A stretch of DNA of 64,000 nt from Ficedula albicollis (taxonomy: Eukaryota > Chordata > Aves > Passeriformes > Muscicapidae). Within the stretch, counting starts at the first letter, position 1. Every line of letters starts with the position of its first letter. A program made the translations under genes and the position numbers. This document shows, one piece after another, positions 1-14,012 of this stretch. The notes under the pieces are model-generated. The model was not told where the DNA came from, ran no database searches, and saw nothing but the letters and a program-made list of their open reading frames with translations. The DNA is taken from assembly GCF_000247815.1 (NCBI RefSeq), contig NC_021676.1, positions 7,997,092 through 8,061,091 on the forward strand. The letters run 5' to 3'.

Positions 1-731
1 TGGACCCTGAGCCTGCATCCTTGGTCTGGGTGTTGTTCACGTGCTTCCTATCACACCATGCAGGCACTTCCAGGCAAACTCTGCCTGACTTGGAAAGTTC
101 CTGCCTGCCTGGAGGTTGTTATTTGCAACAGCACTGGCTGCTGCAGAGAGCTGGATGTGAAAGGCAATGCCCCAGGGAGCATCCTTCCTCCAGACAGCTG
201 CTTTCTGCTCCGGGCTGCACTCAACACCACCACATCTATGCACAGGGAACAGCCTGTGGAGATGTCTGGTGATACCTGCATGGAAATGCTCTGCTCCTCC
301 TGCATTTCGGTGCCTGAATGCAGCAATGCAGCAGTCAGAGCTGCTTTTGGGCTCACAAAGTGACACACAGCTCACATAGTGACAGCATTCCCAGGACAGG
401 TCTGATTCTCTTCCATATATGCCTGCATCCCTCTGCTCCCAGTTTAGCAGGTCATCTACAGCCTGCTGCCTGGAGCAGGCAGGATACAGGAGCACAGTCT
501 GCTTCTCAGCTTATCCCTCAGTTGTCCAGCAAGAACAAGGATTTTTTTAAATTTTTAAAAAGTTTTTTCAGTTTAAACAGACAAAATTCGCAAGAAATGC
601 AGGATTAGGGAAACATTTTGATGTCTGGCAAAATGAGAATGGTTGTGTTTGAGCAAATCTGAAGATTTAGAGAAAACAGACTGACATATTTAACATCCTT
701 GGCAATTTCACTTCCGATTTTGAAAAATGCT
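1..731. other. Non-coding sequence, nothing recognised
   Basis: Reading frames of up to about 150 codons are open on both strands at 37-495, but they overlap each other and show no domain, splice signals or family resemblance that I recognise. The stretch from about 540 to 731 is A/T-rich. I read it as intergenic. Confidence 0.6.
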
Positions 732-2920
732 GACCATTTAAATCAAATTTAAAAAAAACAAAGAATAATTATGTATGAAAGAATAACTTTCCTGGAATAT
801 TTCAAGTCACTGTGGAAGGCGACTTTTTAGTTTCAAGAGCTTTGAAAGAGACAAATTCCTTTGCCCTTCACAGCAGTGAGTGTGACTTATGGCTGGGGAG
901 CTGTAGCCAGAGCAGGATTTGTCTTTTAGGACAGCCAGCAGCACAGCTGAACTCCACAGCCAGGAGTGCATGGAGCTTCTTGGCTCAACACCACATCCAT
1001 AACCAATGAAGGATTATTTCTGCATTGGTACATGATGGCTATTATAATATTTGCATTGTACATTTCTCCTTTACAGTCAGCAATGCTCACATATAAATGA
1101 AACCTTCTCTTGTGCTGGAGAAAGGATGGTGGTGTCCAGTGTCTCTGCACATTTATCTGCCCCTTCCCCAGCTTCTTTCATGGTCGTTATTTGTGCGAGT
1201 TATCTCCTTGTGCCACTTGGCAGCAGGGAAGGTTGCAGGGTTTCCCTGCTGGGTGGGACCATGTGAGGGCTCCTGCAAACCCCTTCCCTGGTGTCCTCAT
1301 GGCACATATCCTGTAAAGTAATGCAAAAATAGTCAGCAGACAGCTCTTACAGCTCACTGGTCTCTTTTCAGAAAAATTCAAGACATGTTTGAGAGGAAAA
1401 GATCCTCCTGTAAACCTCCTCCCTTCACAAAAACTGCTCCTTTGAATGACTTCCTGAAACATCCACGTGGCTCCAGGGAAAGTTCCATAATTCTGAATTA
1501 GAAAAGCTTTGCTCTGCAATCAAGACTTCAAACATTGTCATTTAGCAGTCTTCTGAAATAAAGTATTGCAGTGTCTTTTGCTTACTCACAATAGCAGTAA
1601 TGTGAGGAAATCTCACCAGCACAGCTGGTCTAAATAGTGACGTGTATGAAATAAAACAGACTTCTTGGGCCTGGTACACACATCCTGCTGCTCTAGATGA
1701 TTTCTAAACACAGGACACAATGAGCATGAATTGACAACTCATAAACTATTGAAAAAGGATGCTGGGCTATTTATGTATCCTGGAAGTGTGCACTTGACCA
1801 TTTAAATCAAATTTAAAAAAAACAAAGAATAATTATGTATGAAAGAATAACTTTCCGACCATTTAAATCAAATTAAAAAAAAAAAAAAGAATAATTATGT
1901 ATGAAAGAATAACTTTCCTGGAATATTTCAAGTCACTGTGGAAGGCGACTTTTTAGTTTCAAGAGCTTTGAAAGAGACAAATTCCTTTGCCCTTCACAGC
2001 AGTGAGTGTGACTTATGGCTGGGGAGCTGTAGCCAGAGCAGGATTTGTCTTTTAGGACAGCCAGCAGCACAGCTGAACTCCACAGCCAGGAGTGCATGGA
2101 GCTTCTTGGCTCAACACCACATCCATAACCAATGAAGGATTATTTCTGCATTGGTACATGATGGCTATTATAATATTTGCATTGTACATTTCTCCTTTAC
2201 AGTCAGCAATGCTCACATATAAATGAAACCTTCTCTTGTGCTGGAGAAAGGATGGTGGTGTCCAGTGTCTCTGCACATTTATCTGCCCCTTCCCCAGCTT
2301 CTTTCATGGTCGTTATTTGTGCGAGTTATCTCCTTGTGCCACTTGGCAGCAGGGAAGGTTGCAGGGTTTCCCTGCTGGGTGGGACCATGTGAGGGCTCCT
2401 GCAAACCCCTTCCCTGGTGTCCTCATGGCACATATCCTGTAAAGTAATGCAAAAATAGTCAGCAGACAGCTCTTACAGCTCACTGGTCTCTTTTCAGAAA
2501 AATTCAAGACATGTTTGAGAGGAAAAGATCCTCCTGTAAACCTCCTCCCTTCACAAAAACTGCTCCTTTGAATGACTTCCTGAAACATCCACGTGGCTCC
2601 AGGGAAAGTTCCATAATTCTGAATTAGAAAAGCTTTGCTCTGCAATCAAGACTTCAAACATTGTCATTTAGCAGTCTTCTGAAATAAAGTATTGCAGTGT
2701 CTTTTGCTTACTCACAATAGCAGTAATGTGAGGAAATCTCACCAGCACAGCTGGTCTAAATAGTGACGTGTATGAAATAAAACAGACTTCTTGGGCCTGG
2801 TACACACATCCTGCTGCTCTAGATGATTTCTAAACACAGGACACAATGAGCATGAATTGACAACTCATAAACTATTGAAAAAGGATGCTGGGCTATTTAT
2901 GTATCCTGGAAGTGTGCACT
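732..2920. repeat. Near-perfect tandem duplication of a ~1.06 kb unit
   Basis: Unit 1 runs from 732 to about 1795 and unit 2 from 1857 to 2920. Equivalent positions in the body are offset by 1126 bases. By eye the body is identical in both units, and short frames in several phases translate identically. The only differences are in an A-rich stretch near the start of unit 2 (1870-1890). A third copy of the first ~61 bases sits between the units (1796-1856). No coding function is apparent. It is either a very recent tandem duplication or an assembly false duplication of one locus or its two haplotypes. Confidence 0.95.
1796..1918. repeat. 61-bp subunit in two adjacent copies at the duplication junction
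   Basis: The block beginning gaccatttaaatcaaa and ending gaataactttcc occurs at 732-792, at 1796-1856 and again from 1857 to about 1918. The last copy has a changed, longer A-run. This short extra copy marks the junction of the 1.06-kb duplication and suggests slippage or a misjoined repeat end. Confidence 0.9.
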
Positions 2921-5900
2921 GTCTGAAGAAAATGAGAAGGAATCATTTTAGTTTTGAACTTACATCTAGCAAAAGGGTTTAGACAATTAAATGCATTTAA
3001 AAATACCTTGGAGGTATTTTCTTTTCTTTTTCTGGAATACCTGCTTAGTAACAACCCTGTGTTAATGGAAACATACAAACAATCCAAGCTCAGAAAGGCT
3101 CAGTGAATTCTTTAAGTGGGAGAAAAAGGAGACAATCTATGGCTCTGAATCTGGGGGAGGGTTCTCTCTCTGCTCTTTTTTCACCCTCTGTGGACCCCCT
3201 TTCCTGTGCAATGACTGTGGATGGCTGCAGAGTCTGCACAGCCAGACTGTGTGTGCTCCAGGCCTGGACTTCTCCATGACCCAAATGCATAACCCCTAGA
3301 AATTAGAACATTATACCCAGGGGATCAGCCCTGAGCCATTTCTGACAGGAGTTAATAAATGGCACAAGATCTGCTAAGGGACAGAGGGTAACAGGCTCAT
3401 TTGTCAGCCTGTCCGAAGCAGTTGTCTTCTTTGTCTTCAGGATATATTTCAGCATCTCAAATATTTTGCAAGCTGCTGGCCCAGGCAACTGTACTAAATT
3501 CTTGCAGACACCACTGTGGTGGCTTCACTCTGGGTCAAGAGGCCACATTGAAGCTGCCACACTGTAAACCTGGCACTGGGGCACACAATGAAGGGTTTTG
3601 TCCACATAAGCAAGAGATATTAATTGATCTACTGAAATCAACAGACCTGCTGATACATTGGACGCTGCAGATGGAAAATCAGCTATTTTTTTTTAGAAAG
3701 ATAGAATCTATCAAGAAATAGAAGAGGTTGTGAAAGTCTCTGATAAGGTAGAAACCCTTGTTATAGTGGCCAAGTCCTGGTTAGATGGTCATCTGCATCC
3801 AGATACCAGGATTAGCAAAACCAAAGAGAACATTGGAACAGCATTTAATAATACTTTTCTATGTAAGGATTCAAAAAGACAGCACAGTGGAAAAACATGC
3901 ATTTCCCTGAGATGTGCCAAGAAAAGGCTGTGCATATTCCTGGTGTGACTGTGTGCTGTGCCAAGCATGTGGTGTGGGTACCTGCCTCAGGCACAGAGAG
4001 TCTGTGGGCACAAGCCAGGGCACCTTCAATGATCAAATTGTCAGGAAGAGATTTCTCCATTCAGAGCAAGAGTTCAGTGAGTTTTTTCAACGTTTTGCCT
4101 CTCACCAGAATATTCCTGGCAGCAAACTTGTTTATTTGGATATTTGTATAAGGTGAATCATAACAAAGGAATCACAGACGCAGCTGAAACAGGCTGCTGC
4201 TCAGTCCCTGTTCTGCAGCTCATTTTTAGAGAATGTCACTGATTTACTGTGATTGACATCCAAAATCCTATGGATGAATCAGTCCTTTGCTTCCCAGGTA
4301 CACGAGTTTGATTTTTCTGGCTATGCTGAGTAACAGGAAGGTTATTATGTAAATGGAAACAGTAAGAACAAAGTAAAGAAAAGAGAGAAAAAGGGAGAGA
4401 GCATCATGACTGCTGTGAGACCTTCAGCACTGGCAGCACGAAAGTTGTGTGGCCTTTCTGCAGAGTATTGGGCCAAGCAGTGAGCTTTCTCTGCAGTGCT
4501 GTGGGAGATTTTTGCAGGGCTAGAGAGGAGAAGGCAGCACTCAGCAGCTCTCACCCCCAGCCCAGGGTGGTCCCTGTTGTGCTGTAGGACTGATGCTGGC
4601 TGCTGCTGATATTCTGAGCAGGCTCTGAGCAGGTGCTTGGTACTGTGGCTTGCAAAGAGCTCATCAGTTTTGGTGCTGGTGCTATGAAGAGTGATGCTCC
4701 CCGGAATTTCTAGTCCAAAACTCAACCTGCATTTTCAGGAAGATCCACCTTAAACAGCACAGAGTGCACCCCTATTTAGCTGCAGATGGGTATTGTTTGG
4801 GGATCAGATGCTTTGTTTACAACAGAAGCCAACTGGGTGGCAGTGCTTGTGCTGTGTCACAGGTCTGTGCATGTATTGGATTTTGAGGGTGAGTTGTTCA
4901 GCAGGACAGGGGTGTGGGAGCTCCCCCGTGCTTGGGAGCTGCTCTGTGGGTTGTGCTCCCTGGGTTGCTGTGTCAGACATGGGGTAGAGACACAAGCATT
5001 GCTCCTCTCTGTCACCTCGCTGCCATGTGCAGGAATTTGCCCTGCCATGGAATGGTGTTGTTGAAACGAAAAGATAATGGTTCAAGGAACTTCTGGCATT
5101 TAGCATATGGTAACATAAAATCTTATCAGGATCAAAAAGCCTATGATACAAAAAGCCATTATGAAGTTGTTTTTAAGGCTTGACTTCACTTGCCCTGCAG
5201 TGGATACAGTCCAAGGTAAAGTCCAAATTGAGACTAGCTGAGGGACACATTTTTCCTAATGCTGACACTGCTTTTCTAACACATCTGAAGCTTTGCAGTG
5301 GGGGTAGATGGTATCTCTGAAAGCTGCCAGTGCAGGGTGGGACACCTTTCCTGAGTGCTCTCCAGCAGGCACCATGATCCTTAGGGTGCATGGCTATCAG
5401 GGGTGATGCCCCTGGGAAGGGAAAGAGAAAAAGCTTGTTTATACCAGGGTTTGCTGAGCTGGAGCCCGGTACACACTCGTGCTTGCCCTTCTCATCCATA
5501 CACTATGTAACCAACTCATGAATCTAAAACTGCTCTGCAAAACTCTTAATAACCAAAGATCCCTCTTAATTCAGTTGTTTGCTTCATGCTTCAGCTGTTG
5601 AAAAAGTTATATCTTTTTTTTTCAGAGCAGGGGGCAAAGTTCTGTACGACGAATTCCAAATGCTCCCACACAAGGGAACTGAAAAACAGTGCTACAAAGT
5701 CCACAGGCTGGGAGGTGTCCTGGCAGGGAGAAGGGAAGGAAAGGTGCCACATGTCACACCCTTTGTCCCGAGCTGCACCATCGCCCTCGGGCTCAGCTGC
5801 CCCTCACTTTGCAAGTGTTAAAGGGCAAGTCCCACAAAAACTCTGGAGAGGGGATTAGTCCCCAGGTGTGTCTGGCACCATCCTACCCTAAAAAGCATAG

Positions 5901-7678
5901 AAGCCAAAAACCCCAGGCTCATTTGCTTGGCACATCCTTGGCTCGTCCTGGTACCAAGAGCCTCTCAGCTGCTGAGCCTATCTTGCTCCATGGCAGAGGC
6001 TCTGCTTTCTCATCTCTGTCTCCAGCACTGGATAGTCCAAAAACTAGCCACAGGGGTTTACTGGGTATGAACCCTTGCCAGATGCAAAGGTTAATGAACT
6101 CTGGCTCCCACTGCTATTTGCAGGTGGGTGATTATATGTTCATAACAAATATGCCATCAGTTCAGGGCGGCCAGGAACCTGTTTCATCACGTGCACACTA
6201 GGGCACAGGTACAGGCTTGAGCTGCCTCCTTCTTCTTAAAATCTTTAATGATTTTTTTCTTCACTTGGATAGTCTCAGAGCTGCTGCCCATGAGTGGTTC
6301 TCACTTCTCTCCTTCACAAAATGAGTCCACAAAGGCATTTGGGAAGAACAAAAAGTACTCAAGATTTTGACAACAACTACAGCTGAAAACCATGTTTGAT
6401 TCAACCTCTTCTGTTTTTCCCTTTGTTTCACCTGAGGACCTCTGTAACTATTTGAATTTCCAATGAAAGATTTTAAAATGCATTTTTTCCATTACAAGTA
6501 ACCTTAAGTATAAGGGGAGTTAAATATAGAGTTAGGAAACACAGGAATGTTCAGGTTGAACGAAATGCTTCTGATTGCTCAAGATTAAATATTTTTCTCC
6601 TCCCTGTCTTGCTAACCCAGACATGTTCTCTTTCTGGTTTGTTTTGACCTCTGAGCTAACAAATGCTCCCTCCTCTGTGCCTGCTCGAGGGTACAGTAGG
6701 TGCACCTTTAGTACGGTTCTTGTTTTTCCCCCGGTGTTCTCATTTGCCTCAAGCTCTTTGAATTTCAAACCTTCTTCCTGCTTTCCAGCACATTTTCCCC
6801 CCTGCCAGCTGAGAAAAGGCGTGTTCAGCACTGTGATGGTGGAGACAGCCACGCTGAGCCCTGTGGGCAAGCTGGGCTCTGGCAGAGCAGGCTGATAGAG
6901 CTGCAGAAACCTGCGGTCTCCTGAATGCCAGCATTGAGGTGTCTTTTAGGAGAAAAGAAGGACACTTATACTTTCCCTTCATGGCTTTTTTTTTTTTTTT
7001 TTGCTTGTAAAAGAGCCAATCTGACCTTGGCAGGTCTTCTTGCACATCTCACCTTGGGCAGAGCCAAGGCCATGGACCTGCATTACCCTTTATACCTTTT
7101 TTGTGAGTACTGGCAGGGCAGATGGGGTCACAGTCCTCCCTTATCATGAGTTTTATATCACCTACTAATTCCCTAGGTCAGAGAACCTATTCTGCCAGCC
7201 TGACTGGGTGGCAGCAGAGGAAGAGACCCCATCCCCATGGTCCCACATGGAGGGTGAGCATGGGAGCAGTTCCAGCTCTCCTCCCCAGTGAGTGGGTGGC
7301 TGCCTTGCTGCACCAATGGTGCCCAGTTGCATGGATGTCCCTTGCCATATTGCAGATCACCTCTCACTCTTGAAAGCATCCTCTCTTTGCAAGACACCAG
7401 GATTCATTCAGAGGACTGTGTGCTCAGCAAAGCATTTTGGAGATACATTGTGACAGAATAAGGTTCCTTGCTTTGTGGTTTGCTTTCTGCCCTTTGATGG
7501 ATTCCTGACACTGCTCACTATTTTAGGATGGGTGGTTATCACACTCTTAAAAGCCTCTCTCGAGATCATCAGGACCGCCAAAAGTGGCAGCATAAAGACA
7601 CAGACCAGCAGACTGATGTGTGGAAGTTTCAGCGTCTCCATAGGTGGCTTGTCTAATTCTTCCCTCATCTCAACCCCA
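2921..7678. other. Non-coding sequence, no gene recognised
   Basis: Ordinary single-copy-looking sequence. All frames are short (at most about 125 codons), overlap on both strands and have no recognisable domain. A 17-base T-run lies at 6986-7002. Nothing else structured was found. Confidence 0.55.
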
Positions 7679-7888
7679 TATGGATTATTGCCATTCCTGA
7701 TCCTCCTGCAAGTGCCTCCTTAGGGTTATGGATTATTGCCATCCCTGATCCTCCTGCAAGTGCCTCCTTAGGGTACAGAAATATCATGGAACAGTTTGAC
7801 AAACCCATATGGATTATTGCCATTCCTGATCCTCCTGCAAGTGCCTCCTTAGGGCACAGAAATATCATGGAACAGTTTGACAAACCCA
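7679..7888. repeat. Minisatellite, 81-bp unit, ~2.6 copies
   Basis: The start tatggattattgcc recurs at 7679, 7727 and 7808. The last two copies are 81 bp. The first is a 48-bp version lacking the segment from acagaaatatcatgg to tttgacaaaccca. Copies differ at only a few bases (for example cattcc against catccc). There is no sign of function. The apparent repeated peptide on the minus strand is a by-product. Confidence 0.93.
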
Positions 7889-10800
7889 TAAACATGAGCA
7901 GTTTTACAGGAGAGCTGGTGTATTATGCACACAGCAGATAATTGTGCTGCTAGGAGATAGCACAGGCAATAAAAAGCAAGCAGAGAGTGTTTGCCCAGCA
8001 GCTCGTGGACTCACAGCAGGCTGCTGGAGGAAGCAGAGAGCACCTCAGATCAACTATTTCATGGTCAAGGCCAGAGAAGCAGTGAAGGAGATCCTGGGGA
8101 GGATCTGCTGACAGCTGGGACCTTGCTGGGTACATCTATGTTTGTGGTCCTTAACAGACAACTGCAGCCTCTGGTCTCAACCATCCTACTAAAACAATCT
8201 GACCACATGGGACTTCTCCCACTGCCTCTTTTCTTCCACACTGAGCACTGGGTGAGGAAAAGGGAAGAGAAGGCTGATGAAGGTTGTACAGATTGTCCCC
8301 AGCTGAATCATGATTGTCATACAGCAAGTGAGGACATACTTGCATGAAGAAATAATTATTTTAATAACAGCAATGAAAAATCAGTTTTGCATACATATGG
8401 GAGTGCAAGAGGGCTGAGAGGAGCAGCACTCCGTACAACAGGTGATTCTGTAAGCCACCCTGGCCACACCACAGGCCAGGCTCAGCCTACCCAGCTGTTG
8501 TTCCAACAGTTGTGTCATCCTAATCCCCTGCCACGTGTTAGCATTCCCTTGGCGAGCCCAGAACTGCCAGCCATGGCTGCAGCTCCCCTTGGCCACAGCA
8601 GCTGGGGAAGGGTGGCCTCCAAGAAGTCTTTATTTTCATGCTGATAAAGATCAAAGTTTTTCTCTCCAGGTTTCACAGCAGTTCCCACTGTGGAGGAGGG
8701 CTCACTGGGGGACTGAGTGATCTGTCCTGGGGTGGAGGCAGCAGCCTCATCGGTAAAGCAGAGCTGCACATGATGCCAAGGGCAAATGGCAAAGGGCAGT
8801 TTGGGACAGAGGCACTGTCAGCTCCTGGCAAACCTGTGGCCAGAAGGAAAAGCTGTCATCAAAGGCCACCCAGATCACAGCATATGTGTCACCCAGGGGC
8901 TTGTCTGCAGAAAACACGGATTTGCATTGCCATGACCTTTCACAGCCCATCACCTCCTGTGCCCCTCTGTGATGTCCCTCCTGCCTCCTTAACCATGGTT
9001 CTGAGAATCCTCATGCGTGGACCAGCACCCACTGTGTTAGATGGCACATGGACAGGGGACATGATCATCATTATCCCAAATTATCTAAATCCTCTGAACG
9101 AAGAGTGAAAGGTGGTGGGTAGACACACAGTGGTGGATTCAAGGAGGTGGCACTGTTCAGGAAGAGTTCAAATTTTCAAAAATCATGCAAAATATTGCAA
9201 GTCTTTACCAAAAAATGTTGGGCTGTGCCAAGAAGAATATCCAACCCAGAGGTTGTAAGGATTAAGAAGCTGGGTGGTGTTAGCCAGGGTGGAACTTGAT
9301 AGGGGAAGAGCTAATAATTCTGTTTCACTCACTTGGAGATTATTATCATGATGAGAAGAAGATGCCAGGGTCTCAAGCTGACATTTAAACCTGAGGAGCT
9401 GTGTATGCACCAGAAGGCAGCATGGATGTGGAAAAACCTTCCTCCCAGCTGGGAATGTAAAACCATTAGAGGCTTGTTTGAATTGCAGGGCAAAGACATT
9501 ATTTAGTGTATGCTGCACAGCACATCTTCCAGCTCTCAGATCTGTGAGGCTGGTCCCCAGCGTGGAAATTAGATTCTTTTTCCCAGTTAAAGGATGGGAA
9601 AATCACAGTTTTGCTGGCAAAACAAAACAGGAAAAGGATAAGTTGTAGCTGGAGTGAAAATAAATAACTCATTTTGTATCAACTTGAAGATTATCACCAC
9701 CTGCAGCCTCCTGTAAGTGTTTAATCTCACGTTCAAAAATAAATGTCAAGTGACTGGAATTTGAAATACTGCACTTGAATCTGTTGTTAGGATTTGTATT
9801 CCCCAGGATTTGGGGTGATTCGCTGAGGTTGACCTGGCTCCACACTTTTTGTCACTCACCTGGAGCAGACTCTTCCTGAAGGACTGACCCCATGGAAGGA
9901 ACCCATACTGGAGCAGTTTTTGATGAACTGCAGCCCATCAGGACCTCTCACTATCTGTGATTTCCAATTCTTTATAAAACAGCTCTTTCAAGATAATCCT
10001 TAAGTAGTTACAATAACACAGGAATTAAATCCACAGGGAGCACAGACCTTTAGAATCACTTGTAAACAAGGTCAGGTTTTTCAAGCTGCCTTCAAGCTGG
10101 CCTGCCAAAACCATTAGAGAGTATTGAAGTCATCACCACCAAAAATGGTATGTTTTAGAAGATACAGCAAATATGAGCCACGTAGCAGCTATGTGACAGA
10201 GAAAGCTACCTCAGATTTTCTTCCAGTACCAATTTGATGGACCATAAGCATACAGTGATTGGAAAAAACCTCTTTTCACAGATCAGGAGGGGATATTTAG
10301 TGACTGAAAAATATTTTTGTGTGTTAATGCCTTTGGCAGTGCTTCATTCTCAAATTTCTTATGAGATACAGGTGTGAACACAAAAACTAAGTGAATTGTA
10401 CAAGTGTTTGGGACAAAATCAAAACTAAAGCCAAATGCTGCTTCCTCTGCTTCTAGAAGAAAGCCTTTTATTCACAGCTGTCACAGCAGTTTATGTTGGT
10501 CTGGATGAAACATCAAAATATGAAAAGTGAGGACAGATAATGCTAAAACAACAATAGCAACAAAAAGCAGGAAGAGATCAAAATTCTTCCCAGTGCCAAG
10601 TCAAAAATGAGATGAGATCTCTGTGGGACAGATATCTGTTACTTTGTCCATCAGAGGAGTGCCCTGCTCTCTCTGGGTACTTGGTGCTGGCAGCTCTTGA
10701 CCCTGTTTTGTCTCCATGGAGCACAGGAGGGGCTGAGCTTGGGAGAGCTGTAACTGCAGCCACCACCCTGCAAACCAGCTCCTGGGGGCTGCACATGGCC

Positions 10801-13800
10801 ACCTCTCCTCAAGTGTGGCCCTTGGACAAGTCTTGGACCATGTAGCCCTTGCCAAAGAGCTGCATTTCTACAGAAATAGAGCTTTGGGCTCTTCTGCTGG
10901 AGTGGCTGCTGAGGCAGGGACACAAAAGAGGTCCCCTTAAACACTGAGGTGATAAAATGTCTGGGGCACATGGTTTGAGGGATATCCTTGGCTTGGCAGG
11001 GCTGAGAGCAGGGGCTCACAGTGCCCTTCTAAGAACCAGTTTGTCCTTTCTCTACAGGTCAGTATGGCCAGGGTCTGGTCACCTCAGGTATCCTCCACAC
11101 ACAGGAGTCGAGGGTCCCTCACTGCTCTCATCTGCCACTTTTAAAGACTGTCAGTGCCTGCTGCAGAAGCAGGAGGACATGGAATGCCCTTGCTTGAGGA
11201 CAACACAGCCTGTTTTCTAATTCTGCCTATGCCCAGCCCACTAGAGAACCCTTTTTTTCCCACAAGAGTATTATTTTCTTCTGTGTTTAAGCCACGTCAC
11301 AGATATGAATTCCCTTTGTTGCAGCACGCACCTATCAGCTCTAGCAAAGGGAGCAAGAGGGGCTCCTGGGGGAAATTCCTGTCTGCAGCTGATGCTGAGA
11401 AACACTTTTTATGAGCTGTTTACTGTCCTTTTCCAGTAACTTACTTTTTTTTTTATAGAGCACATTGGTCAAAATCTGTGGACTGTTGTTGGGCTGGAAT
11501 GTGAAATGCCAGGACAGTGTCCAGCTAAAAGTCCTGTGATGCAAATTATGTGAATGCAGAAGATGAAGTTTGTGCTCACCCATCTCATTTGGCACAAATG
11601 TCCTTCAATGCTGTGAAAGCAAATATCCACGCAAAACACATTTTGTTACGAATTCTAATGTCCAAATGAATTTTTAACTTTATGCATCTTTGTTGCTGAG
11701 CCCTCTCCCTCAGCCAGGATGAGGTACAATGCTGCTCGGGCCAAAGAGGATTTTTTGGGCCACAGAAGCTTTCTGTGACCTCCTTTTCCAGACTGTCCCA
11801 AAGCTGAAGACTCTTCAGAGGGTTGAAGCACTCCCTGCAGGACCAGGCTTGCTTTCAGAGGTGGGAACTGCTTTTGAAGAAAGGTTTTATGTTTTCTACA
11901 GTCGTTTTCATCACAATAGAGCTGTTGGTTTGTCCTCATCTCCTCCTGCCTAGGAGACATGAAACATTAGCTACAGACTGCTGGCTGAAGTGGAGGCATA
12001 TGGAAAAGACTTTCTGCACTACTGGAAATAAGTGTGGTAATGATTCCAGAATGCAGAGCAGAGGGAAATTGAGCTGGGCTCTTGACACATGAGGGCCAAT
12101 CACTTTACAACAAGGAAATACATTTTCTTGTTCTCTTTGAATAAAATACTCCTTGTTTTTAAAATGAAGCTTGCAGGAATTTTGATGCTGGTTAGTCACC
12201 AAAAGTGGTTGTTTAGTGGGTTACCAGCACACAGCCCAGTGCAAATGATTTCAGCAGCTGACAGTCACAGTCTGCAGTGACCCAGCTATCTAATAACCTT
12301 GCCTAGAGTCAGGCACCAAGAGAAAAATTAATTTTAACACGTCTAGATCAGCAAAAACTAGAACAGCAGGAGCTAAGCACAGGGAGTACAGTGGTGGGGT
12401 CAGGAAGGCGAAAGCATTGCTGCCAGCCAGAGGCAACGCTCCTGTGCTGATGCCTGGAGGACTGATCCATGTCCTGTGCCCGGGCATGGAGCTAAGCACC
12501 ACTCATGGGGCTGGAAATGAGGTTAACTTCATTGCACACACAGCCTGTGGCTGCACTCTCTCTGCTGCTGCAGATCCTGCACAGATGGATGGGAAAGGAG
12601 AGAAATCCCAGTGTGACCAGCACTAAAATTTGCTTTCCTACAACAAGCAGGAATGACAATGGCAGGAGATAGGGCTGCCTTGGAGAGGATAACTGGCCAT
12701 ATCCTACTGCAGTAGACATGAACCTGGACCACCCTAGACTGATTTTTGTTTGCCCTGTCTCTGTAATTCCTTATATTCTTCTTGTCTACCACAAGGAGTT
12801 ACTTTGCTTTCTGCCCCATCCCACACACAATTACCACAAAAGTCATATTACTCTCAAGCAGTTTTCTCTTTCCTGCTGTGTTCTTGGCAATAAAGTTCAG
12901 GGAATGCAAAGCACAGATACGTAAATGTGGGCTAATGCACCATCACCAGTCCATGCACCCATACATCCTGAGGAGGCTGGTACCCATCAGAGACTTCAGC
13001 AGGATTTTCAGCAGGATCTGCCCTGCCCCAGCAGCACCCAGCTACCTGGAGATGCAACTCAGGGCAAAGCAGCTTCCTTGGATCTGCTCAGAGCAGGGCA
13101 CCTGGCCTGATCTCTGCTCTGCAGAGCACAGGAGAAGCAAAGCCTTGCAGTTGCTGGACTTGTTAAAGAAACTGCTCCACTGAGTTTGTCCCAGCCACTG
13201 CATTGGGTTTCATGTGTGCTGGGCCCAAGTGCAGCTACACAGGGTGTTTGGTTTGGCAGGTGTGGTGCAGCCTGGGCTGTGAGACTGCAAAGCACCCTCT
13301 GTGCTGGCAGAGTGTAAGGCAGCAATGTCCCAGCTCCACCTCCACACAGGGTCCTGCTGCTGTCACACACAGCACAGCTCCTGCACAAACACACATGGCT
13401 GGAGAGAGAGCTTTGCTTTTAAGGATAACCCTTTTTTTCTCCCCCCCTGAGTAAATATCCTTATCTAAAATCAGCGTAAGAGAATTCTGGTGAGTCTTAT
13501 CTTGTTCTGCAATTTTCCTGCCTTGCACAGTCACTAATAGTTCCCTATTTATTAGCACTGGCACACATCCACACCATCTCCCAAGCCCTGGGCTTGCAGG
13601 AATGTAGACAGCCCTGCTTCACTTCCGCTCACCATAGATTTTGGAAGCTGTGGGATGACTGAGTTTTGTAGGAGCTGAAGGAATTTTGTGCTAGCATGAG
13701 TAAAAGGAAGACGGCAAAAGCTAGAGCGGCAAAACAATAAGAAAAATCAAGGAGAAAGTCCAGACAATATGAGAACAAAATATTCATAAATATGTTATTA

Positions 13801-13823
13801 CAGACTAGAAGTTCAGATAAGTT
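7889..13823. other. Non-coding sequence, no gene recognised
   Basis: I see no exon of a recognisable protein, RNA gene or intact transposon. Frames such as 8638-9108 (+) and 12782-13183 (+) are open for 130-156 codons but are low-information and overlapped by antisense frames. An A-rich bias appears at 9600-10600. Confidence 0.55.
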
Positions 13824-14012
13824 AGAATCACAAAACAATTCAGGTTGTAAAAGACTTTTAAGATCATCAGCATTAATTCAGCTGTGCCAAGCCTGCCAGT
13901 AAATCATGTCCCTCAGTGCCACATCTACATCTTTTAAATCTCTCCAGGGATAGTGACTCAACCACTTTCCTGGGCAGCCTGTTCAAGTGCTCCACAACTC
14001 TTTTGGTGAAGA
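13824..14012 (-). mobile_element. CR1 LINE fragment (3' tail), antisense to the + strand
   Basis: The + strand reads as the complement of the typical avian CR1 3' region. It has an agaatcacaaaac start, then gttgtaaaagac, then atgtccctcagtgccacat, then ctccagggatagtgactc, then cctgggcagcctgttcaa, then cttttggtgaaga. This is the classic order of the chicken-repeat-1 tail. It is diverged by many substitutions and 5'-truncated, as CR1 copies usually are. No reverse-transcriptase coding is present. It supports an avian or other sauropsid source. Confidence 0.88.

Noticed and set aside
37..495. 152-codon minus-strand open frame at the window start
   Set aside because: Overlapped by other open frames on both strands. 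Cys/His-rich by composition only, with no ordered zinc-finger spacing.
812..2645. Duplicated small open frames (65-110 codons) in both units of the tandem duplication
   Set aside because: Their conservation reflects identity of the DNA duplication, not selection. All frames on both strands are equally preserved.
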